NCBI GenBank assembly: GCA_900543845.1
Contig: UQTD01000047.1
Location: 1-15,741, forward strand
From: an uncultured Collinsella sp.
Lineage (GTDB): Bacteria > Actinomycetota > Coriobacteriia > Coriobacteriales > Coriobacteriaceae
Length of the DNA stretch: 15,741 bases
Reading direction: 5' to 3'
Below the pieces are notes generated by a model, which did no database searches, had not been told where the DNA came from, and saw nothing but the letters and a program-made list of their open reading frames with translations. The translations under genes were made by a program, and so were the position numbers. This document shows positions 8,275 through 15,042 of the stretch, in pieces (the stretch's first letter is position 1; each line of letters opens with the position of its first letter).

Positions 8275-8733
8275 ATGTCTGATTGTTGTATTTATGAACC
8301 TCAAAATTACGACCTACAGGCGGTCGATCGTTTTCTCCGTGGTGAGACCAGAGAAATATGCATTGAGCTGAAGTGCGTTGAGCAGGAAAAGTCAGAGGAC
8401 TTTGCGATAACGGATGCGGTTTTGCAGCTCGATTTAATAATGTGTGGGGAGCCGCACATGTGCAACGTTTCTGCTCATGGTACCCCTTATTTTGATCCGT
8501 CTGGTTTAGCAACGCTTTCATTTTTGATTACCGAGAAGACAGTCGGTTCGCAAGATTACCATGCGATTTGTCGCTGTGGGGCCGCTCACCATCTGTTGGG
8601 GGGCTCTCGATTGCTCCTTGTAATTTCGGAAGGGAGCGAATCTCGAGAATGCGCATTTGAGTTTAGTCCAGCATCGGGAGTGTTTGGCAAATACGTGTGG
8701 CATGAAGTCGATTTGCAAGCTTCCATTGGATAG
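8275..8733 (+). CDS. Unrecognised 152-residue Cys-rich protein
   Basis: I do not recognise this protein. It is 152 residues with nine cysteines (4, 5, 29, 34, 57, 63, 99, 101, 126). Two clusters could bind metal: CGEPHMC at 57-63 and CRCGAAHH at 99-106. Alternating hydrophobic residues (ITDAVLQLDLIM, LATLSFLI, SRLLLVIS, CAFEFS) suggest a beta-sheet protein. There is no signal peptide or membrane segment, so it is probably cytoplasmic. ATG 8275 is preceded by AAAGGT at 8262-8267 with seven-base spacing, a good signal. It lies 42 bases after the helix-turn-helix gene and shares its low G+C (25/60 at 8281-8340), so the two probably arrived together. Its position inside a defence locus suggests a defence, counter-defence or regulatory role, but that is inference from context alone. 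Confidence 0.72.
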   Translation: MSDCCIYEPQNYDLQAVDRFLRGETREICIELKCVEQEKSEDFAITDAVLQLDLIMCGEPHMCNVSAHGTPYFDPSGLATLSFLITEKTVGSQDYHAICRCGAAHHLLGGSRLLLVISEGSESRECAFEFSPASGVFGKYVWHEVDLQASIG

Positions 8734-8787
8734 GCGAGCGATTTCATATCGCGCAACTAAGACGAATCAGCTGCTTTCGAGCGAGAG

Positions 8788-8811
8788 ATGCACCGGCATC
8801 GCGCGGTGCAT
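8788..8811. repeat. 8-bp perfect hairpin at the right edge of the insert
   Basis: ATGCACCG (8788-8795) and CGGTGCAT (8804-8811) are perfect reverse complements with an eight-base loop. No T-run follows, so it is not an intrinsic terminator. It lies between the insert and the pglX C-terminal fragment and could be a recombination-site remnant or an RNA structure, or chance. Confidence 0.35.
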
Positions 8812-8873
8812 GGGGCTGAGCTTCGAGCCTGATTCCTTCACGGCGACCGATTAATTGAAAGACCATGGGAAAC

Positions 8874-8879
8874 GGAAGG
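8874..8879 (+). promoter_or_regulatory. Ribosome binding site for the pglX C-terminal fragment
   Basis: GGAAGG lies seven bases before ATG 8887. It shows that the downstream PglX piece can be translated separately, rather than being only a dead remnant. In the supposed ancestral gene these bases would have encoded ETEG, so the site may be fortuitous. Confidence 0.55.
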
Positions 8880-8886
8880 CGGCACA

Positions 8887-9855
8887 ATGACAACGCTTTT
8901 GGCCGATAAATACGAGGCTCGCAAGGCCGAGGTCAATGCTCGCTTTGAGCAGCTTCGCGCTAACGAGGAAGAGCTCAACCGAATCTTTGCCAAGATCTAC
9001 AACATGGAGGGGGAGGTGCCCATCGAGGTCGAGGATAAGTACGTTTCGGTGGCGCGCATCTTTGATACCGCCGATGAGATCCCCGAGAGCTATAAGGGCA
9101 ACAAATACGTGTGCACTAAGCGCGATGAGATCACCTCCCTCCTAAGCTATGCCGTGGGCTGCATGTTTGGCCGCTATTCGCTGGATGTGGATGGCCTGGT
9201 CCTGGCCGATCAGGGCACCACGGTCGACGACTATCTGGCCAAGATGCCCGATCCCGCCCATGTGACCTTTATGCCCGATGCCGACAACGTGCTGCCCATC
9301 ACCGACGACGAGTACTTTGACGACGACATCGTGCGTTACTTTATCGACTTTGTGCGCACCGTGTACGGCGAGGAGACACTCGAACAGAACCTGGCCTTTA
9401 TTGCCGAGGCGCTCGGCGGCAAGGGCACCTCGCGCGAGGTCATCCGCACCTACTTTTTGAAGGACTTCTTTAAGGACCACTGCCAGACCTATAAGAAGCG
9501 CCCCATCTACTGGCTGTTCGACAGCGGCAAGAAGAACGGCTTCAAGTGCCTTGTTTACATGCATCGCTACCAGCCTGACCTGTTGGCTCGCATCCGCACC
9601 GACTATGTGCATGAGCAGCAGGAGCGCTACCGTGCCCAGATCGGGTATGCCAACGATGCCCTTGTCAGTGCCGAGCGCGGCGAGCGCGTGCGCTTGGATA
9701 AGCGCATCAAAAAGCTCAACGACCAGCTCAAAGAGACCATTGCCTACGAGGAGAAACTGCACCACTTGGCAGACCAGATGATTAAGATCGACCTGGATGA
9801 CGGCGTCAAGGTCAACTACGCCAAGTTTCAGGTTGTGCTGGCGAAGATTAAGTAA
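8887..9855 (+). CDS. pglX: PglX (BrxX) C-terminal fragment, separated from the methyltransferase domain
   Basis: A 322-residue ORF matching the C-terminal third of PglX. Hallmarks in order are FEQLRANEEELNRIFAKIY (about 21-39), LLSYAVGCMFGRYSLDVDG (about 86-104), an acidic DDEYFDDDIVRYF, KRPIYWLFDSGKKNGFKCLV (about 204-223), then a charged coiled coil ending EEKLHHLADQMIKIDLDDGV...KFQVVLAKIK. No methyltransferase motif is present, so it cannot methylate alone. Added to the 838-residue upstream piece and the short readable stretch before its ATG, it totals about 1170 residues, matching full-length PglX. It keeps an intact frame, host-like composition and a usable Shine-Dalgarno, which argues for retained function. 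It ends 23 bases before pglZ. It may associate with the N-terminal fragment as a second subunit, or be a remnant of a broken gene; sequence alone does not decide. Confidence 0.9.
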   Translation: MTTLLADKYEARKAEVNARFEQLRANEEELNRIFAKIYNMEGEVPIEVEDKYVSVARIFDTADEIPESYKGNKYVCTKRDEITSLLSYAVGCMFGRYSLDVDGLVLADQGTTVDDYLAKMPDPAHVTFMPDADNVLPITDDEYFDDDIVRYFIDFVRTVYGEETLEQNLAFIAEALGGKGTSREVIRTYFLKDFFKDHCQTYKKRPIYWLFDSGKKNGFKCLVYMHRYQPDLLARIRTDYVHEQQERYRAQIGYANDALVSAERGERVRLDKRIKKLNDQLKETIAYEEKLHHLADQMIKIDLDDGVKVNYAKFQVVLAKIK

Positions 9856-9878
9856 CTGCAGATACGGTAAGGATATTC

Positions 9879-12587
9879 ATGCCCAAGATCGATGTAGAAG
9901 AACAGCTCAAGCTGCGATTTTTGCAGCCGTTGTCCTCATGCGCGCCGCGCCGTGTGGTGGTTTGGCACGATGCGGACGGCGAGTTTGCTCCTGAGTTTGA
10001 GCGATTGGCCGCCGAGGGTTTCGACGGCGTAGGGGCCGATGCCGGCGTAATGCCTGCTCACGGTGACTTTGAGCGCCCGGTGCGCTTTGTTGAGGCCTGC
10101 GAGGGCCGTATGTTTGCCGTCAAGAAGCTCATCAACCGCGATGACCTTGCGAGCGATATCTTGCTGTATCGCCGTTGCCCGCGCGGCAGGCTTGAGGGTG
10201 ATTGGCTTGCCGATGTTGAGCTGTATGCCGATCAGTTCCAGGCTGACTATCTTTCACTTTTGGCCGATCAGCTGGGCATCGAGAATATCGACGCCGTGCG
10301 CGAGAGCCTGCGCGAGCACAAGACATTCTTTGATGCCAAGACCCGCTGTGCTAAGTTTGCCGCGTGTGTTCCGCATGTCTCGGGCGCATCCGATATCGAG
10401 CTTGGAATCCTTACGATTATCTTTGGCGGCAAGGAGCCGGGCGACGCGCGGCCCGCGTTTGTGCTGCGCGGCTGCATGACCACACTGCTGCACGAGGGCC
10501 CCGAGGCGCTGGCCGCGCTGGTGGATAAGTACAGCGTGCGCGATGTTCTCTCTGCCTTTATGCTGCGCTGCTATGGGTTTGATGGACCGCTGTACGAGCG
10601 TGACTCGCTGCTTATGTTTGCATCCCATGTGTTCCTTACGGCGGCATCAACTGCGCTTCCCGAGGGGGCGCTCAAGGGGCTCGAAAGCTATGTGGCTCCC
10701 GCCTACGGCCCCTATTGCCTTGAGGCGGTGCGTACGTGGGACCAGACCGCCGATACCCAGGCGTCGAGCGAGGACCTATTTGAGATCTGCCGTTTGGTAG
10801 AGGATGCCCGTGGGCTCTTTGCGCGGTTCGAGACCCTGCCAATCGATGCGTTGGCCTCGCTTGACGTGTTCCCGTGCGTCAACGAGGCTGTACTCTCGCA
10901 GTTGTTCAGCTCGTTTGCCCAGGGTGCGGACCGTGTTGAGGATGCGCGCGCATTTGCTGCGCGCCGTTGTGACCTAAGCTGGTACCGTCGCGTTGAGAGC
11001 TACTTTGACCTGCTTGCTGCTGTGGCCCATATGTGCTCTTTTAGGCAGACGCACGCGGGCGGGTTCCATCTGGCACAACCCCAGCAGGTGTGGGATGCCT
11101 ACACGTCCGATTGGTATGCCATGGACGTTGCCTATCGCCATATGTGCACCGCGTATCTGCGGACGCGCTCCGTTGAGTGCGATGTGCTCGAGGAGCCCAC
11201 CCGCGCTGTGGCGGACTGGGCGGAGAATCTCTACAGCAACTGGTTCTTGGCGGATGCCAATGCCTGCTGGGCAGCCGCTGCGCAAGGGGAGTGGACCGAT
11301 TGCGGCTACATCGATGGCCCTGCACGGCAGGATGAGTTCTACTGGCATGTGCTGCCCACCTTTGTGGGCTCTGCCAAAACGACGGTCGTTATCGTGAGCG
11401 ACGCGTTGCGCTATGAGGTGGCCCGCGACGTTGCGGCGCTGCTCGAGCGCGAGCGCGGAGGCAACGTCAAGGTCTCTAGCATGCAGGCGGTCTTTCCCTC
11501 CATTACTGAGGTGGGCATGCCCGCGCTGCTGCCACACCAAGCGCTTGAGCTTGCAGCGGATGGCTCGTTTGTGTTGGCTGACGGCATGCCCACTGCCACG
11601 ACTCCGCAGCGCGAGGCCGTGCTTGCCCACGTTGAGCCCACGGCCCGCGCTTTACGCTCGAGCACATACCTCAACATGACGGGAACCGAACGCAAGACGC
11701 TGCTCAAGGACTCAAAACTCGTCTACCTCTATCACAACAAGATCGATGCCACGGGCGAGAAGGCCGCTACGCAGGACGACGTCTTCGGTGCCTGTGCGGA
11801 CGCCGTGGAGGAACTTGCCGCATTGGCGCGTCGCGTGTGCACCGACGCCCCGGGCGCGCGTGTTGTTATAACGGCGGACCACGGCTTTATCTACACGCGT
11901 CGGGAGCTCAGCGAGTGCCAGATGCTCGGCAAGCCGGACCTTCCCGTCCTTGACGCTCCCGTCATGTGCGGCAAGCGTCATCTGGTGGTGCCCAACGAGG
12001 CCGTGGGCGAGCTTTCGGACGAGGTGCGCGGGGTGTTTGTTAATGTTGATATGGGACGTTTGGGCGCCGGTTTTGTGGGGTTTGCCCCGCGCGAGAATGT
12101 GCACTTCAAGCGTCCCGGCGGCACTAACAACTACGTCCACGGCGGCATGAGCCTGCAGGAGCTCTGCGTGCCCGTTATCGGTTTTTGGCGTGCGCGCTCG
12201 GGTTCCAAGGACTTTGTCGACACGCGCGCGGCGACGCTGCGCGTACTAAGTGAGGGACGCCGAGTGACCAACTCGCTCTTCTCGGTCAACTTGATCCAGG
12301 AAGAACCCGCCCAAGGCAAGGTTTTGCCGTGCGAGTACGAGCTGGTGTTTACCGATGCAAGTGGCAACGAGGTGAGCGATACGGTCAAGGCGCATGCTAA
12401 CAAGACTTCTGTTAACTCGCAGGAGCGCGTGGTGCATGCCAAGTTTGCGTTGCATGCAGCGGATGGATTCTCGGCCAAGGGTCCGTACTATCTGGTCTGC
12501 CGCGAGCGCGAGACGGGCAAGATCGTTTGGCGCGAGACGTATACCATCGCTGTTTCGTTTGCCCCTGTTGCTGACTTTGGTTTTTAG
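9879..12587 (+). CDS. pglZ: PglZ, BREX alkaline-phosphatase-superfamily protein
   Basis: A 902-residue type 1 BREX PglZ. The N-terminus (MPKIDVEEQLKLRF, then RRVVVWHDADGEF) matches the family. The C-terminal half carries the alkaline-phosphatase-superfamily core: VVIVSDALRYEVA with metal-ligand candidate Asp 508, VFPSITEVGMPALLP with the candidate nucleophile region at Ser 541/Thr 543, and VVITADHGFIYTRR with Asp 667-His 668 as further metal ligands. PglZ is a core protein of all BREX types, required for modification and defence; its exact substrate is debated. No membrane segment is seen. ATG 9879 follows AAGGA at 9869-9873. The gene is intact, follows the pglX C-terminal fragment by 23 bases and precedes brxL by 11 bases, so the three are probably one transcript. 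Confidence 0.95.
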   Translation: MPKIDVEEQLKLRFLQPLSSCAPRRVVVWHDADGEFAPEFERLAAEGFDGVGADAGVMPAHGDFERPVRFVEACEGRMFAVKKLINRDDLASDILLYRRCPRGRLEGDWLADVELYADQFQADYLSLLADQLGIENIDAVRESLREHKTFFDAKTRCAKFAACVPHVSGASDIELGILTIIFGGKEPGDARPAFVLRGCMTTLLHEGPEALAALVDKYSVRDVLSAFMLRCYGFDGPLYERDSLLMFASHVFLTAASTALPEGALKGLESYVAPAYGPYCLEAVRTWDQTADTQASSEDLFEICRLVEDARGLFARFETLPIDALASLDVFPCVNEAVLSQLFSSFAQGADRVEDARAFAARRCDLSWYRRVESYFDLLAAVAHMCSFRQTHAGGFHLAQPQQVWDAYTSDWYAMDVAYRHMCTAYLRTRSVECDVLEEPTRAVADWAENLYSNWFLADANACWAAAAQGEWTDCGYIDGPARQDEFYWHVLPTFVGSAKTTVVIVSDALRYEVARDVAALLERERGGNVKVSSMQAVFPSITEVGMPALLPHQALELAADGSFVLADGMPTATTPQREAVLAHVEPTARALRSSTYLNMTGTERKTLLKDSKLVYLYHNKIDATGEKAATQDDVFGACADAVEELAALARRVCTDAPGARVVITADHGFIYTRRELSECQMLGKPDLPVLDAPVMCGKRHLVVPNEAVGELSDEVRGVFVNVDMGRLGAGFVGFAPRENVHFKRPGGTNNYVHGGMSLQELCVPVIGFWRARSGSKDFVDTRAATLRVLSEGRRVTNSLFSVNLIQEEPAQGKVLPCEYELVFTDASGNEVSDTVKAHANKTSVNSQERVVHAKFALHAADGFSAKGPYYLVCRERETGKIVWRETYTIAVSFAPVADFGF

Positions 12588-12590
12588 GAG
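12586..12590 (+). promoter_or_regulatory. Ribosome binding site deciding the brxL start
   Basis: AGGAG overlaps the pglZ stop (TAG 12585-12587) and lies eight bases before ATG 12599. The longer frame starting at GTG 12590 adds only three residues and has its start codon overlapping this signal, so ATG 12599 is the better start. Confidence 0.8.
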
Positions 12591-12598
12591 TGTGCCCT

Positions 12599-14968
12599 AT
12601 GTTTGATAGCCATGATGACGATCTGTGGGAAGTTCCCTCGATTGATGTGGATGTGCCCGTGGAGGGTGTGGCGCCTGCGGAGGCCGTGCCCGCTGCGGAG
12701 GCGCTGGCGGCTGAGGTTGTTGCGCCTGCCCCGGAGATGGCGACTGCTGCCGCGCCCGCTGAGGCTGCGGTGGCCGCCGAGGACGAGTCCCCGACCGATG
12801 GCTATGCTCAGGCTGTGGCCGAGGCTCCCGAGGATGAGGGCTACGACATGGATGGGCTGGACGGCAAGCTGCTCGAGCACTTTGGCGGCAAGATCGTGCG
12901 CAAGGACCTGACGGCCCTTATGAAGCGCGGCGCCAACGTGCCCACTTTTGTGCTGGAGTACCTGCTGGGCATGTACTGCTCGACCGACGACGAGGAAGCC
13001 GTGGCAGAGGGCCTGGACCGTATCCGCAGGATCCTCACTGATAACTACGTGCGTCCCGACGAGTCCGAGCGCATTAAGTCCAAGATTCGCGAGCTGGGTC
13101 GTTTTACCATCATCGACAAGGTGACGGCCAAGCTCGACGAGTACAAAGACATCTATGTGGCGTCGTTTGCCAATCTGACCATCGAGCCTTTTGTGATGCC
13201 GGCCGAGTACGTGCGCGACTATTCCAAGATTCTGCAGGGTGGCATTTGGTGCATTATGAGCATCGAGTATCGTCACCCCTTGGATGAGGAAGACGAGTTT
13301 GGCATGGAGGTCTTTGGCGACGATGCGCCGCGCCGCTCCAAGGCCAAGCGCAAAAAGCGCGGCCCCGAGGACTCTCCGTTTAGCGTGGCGTCGCTCACGC
13401 CCATCCAGATGCCCAATCTGGACCTGGATGCCATGATCGACGAGCGCCAGTATTTCTCGCGCGACGAATGGCTCAACATGCTGCTGCGCTCCGCTGGCTA
13501 TGAGCCCAGCGAGCTTTCCGAGAAAGAGCGCCTGCACTTTATCGAGCGCATGGTGCCGCTTATCGAGCGCAACTACAACCTTTGCGAGCTGGGTCCCCGC
13601 GGCACCGGCAAGAGCCATATCTACAAAGAGGTTTCGCCCTACGCCATCTTGCTCTCTGGCGGCCAGACCACCACGGCCAACCTGTTCGGCCGTATGAACT
13701 CCATGCGCGCCGACCGCGTGGGCTTGGTGGGTCACTGGGACTGCGTGACGTTTGACGAGGTCGCCGGCATGCGCTTTAAGGACACCAACGCCGTGCAGAT
13801 CATGAAGGACTACATGGCGAGCGGCAGCTACGCGCGCGGCCGCGACCAGATTAACGCCGATGCCTCCATGGTCTTTGAGGGCAACATCAACGACACCGTG
13901 CAAAATGTCCTTAAGACCACGCACCTGTTTGATCCGTTCCCGCCGGAGTTTAACAACGATTCGGCCTTCTTCGACCGTATTCACTATTACCTACCGGGCT
14001 GGGAGATTCCCAAGATGCGCTCGAGCCTGCTGACCGGGCATTATGGCCTGATCACCGACTGCCTGTCGGAGTTTTGCAAGGAGATGCGCCGCAAGGACTT
14101 TACGCACCATATCGACCGGTATTTCCGCTTTAACAGCGACTTTAACAAGCGTGACGAAATCGCCGTGCGCAAGACCTTTAGCGGCCTTGCCAAGCTGCTG
14201 TTCCCCGACGAGGCCATGGACAAGGACGACGTGCGCTGGCTGCTGGACTACGCTATCGAGGGCCGTCGCCGCGTAAAGGAGCAGCTCAAGATTATGGCGG
14301 GCGTCGAGTTTATCGACGTCAACCTGGGCTATATGGATGCCGACAACCCGCAGGACGTGCACGTGGTGCGCGTGCCCGAGCAGTCCGAGGACACGCTGAT
14401 TCCCGATGGGCCGCTACTGTCCGGCCACGTGTTTGGCGTGGGCAGGTCGCAGGGCGGCGAGGTTGCCGTGTACAAGCTGGAGAACAAGGCCGTTGCCGGC
14501 GAGTGCAAGTTTAAGCACGAGGGCGTGGCCTTTAACAAGCCGGTGCGCGATACGCTGGAAGCCGCGTTCGACAACTTTGTGAACCTGGCGAACCGCGTGG
14601 CGCCGGGCATGCACATTGGCTCCAAGGATTACCTGCTGTTCTATAACGACCTGCAGAGCAAGGGCCTGTCCGAGGAAGTTTCGCTCGCCGAGTTTGTGGG
14701 GCTGTGCTCCGCGGCGTGCAATCGCCCGGTGATGCCTGCGCTGGCGATTCCGGGCATCTTGCGCATGTCGGGCTCCATGGACGAGATCCGCGGGCTCGAG
14801 GACATTATGCGCGTGGCCAAAAACGCCGGCGCCAAGCGTGTGATTTTGCCGCTGAGTGCTATTGCGGGTTTGCAGAGTGTTTCGTCCGAGATTATTTCGG
14901 GGTTGAGCCCGGTGTTCTACATGGATGGCGATCCCGTCGACGCCGCGAAGAAGGCACTGGACCTGTAG
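12599..14968 (+). CDS. brxL: BrxL, BREX Lon-like AAA+ protein
   Basis: A 789-residue BrxL. From about residue 83 it follows the family (LDGKLLEHFGGKIVRKDLT, NVPTFVLEYLLGMYC). Walker A is GPRGTGKS at 332-339 and Walker B is CVTFDE ending at Asp 386-Glu 387. The C-terminus is Lon-like (PALAIPGILRMSGSMDEIRG, NAGAKRVILPLSAIAG). I see no clear Lon Ser-Lys dyad (no GPSAG-type motif), in keeping with a non-proteolytic role. Known BrxL proteins form ring-shaped DNA-binding assemblies related to replicative helicase rings and are needed for phage restriction but not host methylation. Unusually, residues about 15-80 form an Ala/Pro/Glu low-complexity, probably disordered extension not typical of the family. 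It is the last recognisable BREX core gene, 11 bases after pglZ. Confidence 0.94.
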   Translation: MFDSHDDDLWEVPSIDVDVPVEGVAPAEAVPAAEALAAEVVAPAPEMATAAAPAEAAVAAEDESPTDGYAQAVAEAPEDEGYDMDGLDGKLLEHFGGKIVRKDLTALMKRGANVPTFVLEYLLGMYCSTDDEEAVAEGLDRIRRILTDNYVRPDESERIKSKIRELGRFTIIDKVTAKLDEYKDIYVASFANLTIEPFVMPAEYVRDYSKILQGGIWCIMSIEYRHPLDEEDEFGMEVFGDDAPRRSKAKRKKRGPEDSPFSVASLTPIQMPNLDLDAMIDERQYFSRDEWLNMLLRSAGYEPSELSEKERLHFIERMVPLIERNYNLCELGPRGTGKSHIYKEVSPYAILLSGGQTTTANLFGRMNSMRADRVGLVGHWDCVTFDEVAGMRFKDTNAVQIMKDYMASGSYARGRDQINADASMVFEGNINDTVQNVLKTTHLFDPFPPEFNNDSAFFDRIHYYLPGWEIPKMRSSLLTGHYGLITDCLSEFCKEMRRKDFTHHIDRYFRFNSDFNKRDEIAVRKTFSGLAKLLFPDEAMDKDDVRWLLDYAIEGRRRVKEQLKIMAGVEFIDVNLGYMDADNPQDVHVVRVPEQSEDTLIPDGPLLSGHVFGVGRSQGGEVAVYKLENKAVAGECKFKHEGVAFNKPVRDTLEAAFDNFVNLANRVAPGMHIGSKDYLLFYNDLQSKGLSEEVSLAEFVGLCSAACNRPVMPALAIPGILRMSGSMDEIRGLEDIMRVAKNAGAKRVILPLSAIAGLQSVSSEIISGLSPVFYMDGDPVDAAKKALDL

Positions 14969-15042
14969 AAGTGCGGGCGAGCGGGTTTGCGTACGCGTGG
15001 GCCCGCGAGCGTATTGGCGTGTTCGAGTAGGGAGGCCTTGCC

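Larger units (their letters stand above)
7060..8740. other. Low-G+C replacement/insertion block inside pglX
   Basis: Hand counts on 60-base lines give 24 (7141-7200), 22 (7501-7560), 27 (7741-7800) and 25 (8281-8340) G+C. Flanking lines give 37 (6961-7020) and 38 (8761-8820), and later lines 31 (9301-9360) and 43 (14401-14460). The block therefore covers the presumed target-recognition part of PglX, a helix-turn-helix gene and a 152-codon unknown gene. No transposase, integrase, terminal inverted repeat or long flanking direct repeat is visible, so I see no autonomous mobile element. Homologous or illegitimate recombination with a diverged BREX locus is the simplest explanation. Boundaries are approximate to about 30 bases. 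Confidence 0.7.
8734..8886. other. Non-coding gap between the insert and the pglX C-terminal fragment
   Basis: A 153-base spacer with host-like composition (38/60 at 8761-8820), unlike the block before it. I see no convincing gene, promoter or T-run terminator. Upstream of ATG 8887 the frame is open back to 8833, after the stop TGA at 8830-8832, and reads HGDRLIERPWETEGGT. This would join naturally to the end of the upstream fragment (RHPL then IERPWETEGG), so roughly 8851-8886 looks like surviving PglX coding sequence. The rest (8734-8850) is unexplained and contains one short hairpin. Confidence 0.5.

Noticed and set aside
8657..8854. 65-codon ORF overlapping the end of the 152-codon gene
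   Set aside because: It overlaps a better ORF in another frame, has no ribosome binding site and resembles no protein I know.
7685..8870. Possible direct repeat flanking the insert (TTGAAA-N5-TGGGA at 7685-7700 and 8855-8870)
   Set aside because: Only 12 of 16 bases agree, and the downstream copy is better explained as ordinary PglX coding sequence (IERPWE). Too weak for a target-site duplication.
7060..8886. Transposon or prophage insertion in pglX
   Set aside because: No transposase, integrase, terminal inverted repeats or target-site duplication can be seen; the excisionase-like HTH alone is not enough.
12584..13984. Long minus-strand ORF (466 codons) opposite brxL
   Set aside because: Antisense shadow typical of GC-rich DNA: its sequence is low-complexity Leu/Gly/His/Val and it lies wholly opposite a clear BrxL frame.
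14973..15006. GCGGGC/GCCCGC inverted repeat after brxL as a terminator
   Set aside because: Only a six-base stem with a 22-base loop and no T-run; likely chance in GC-rich DNA.
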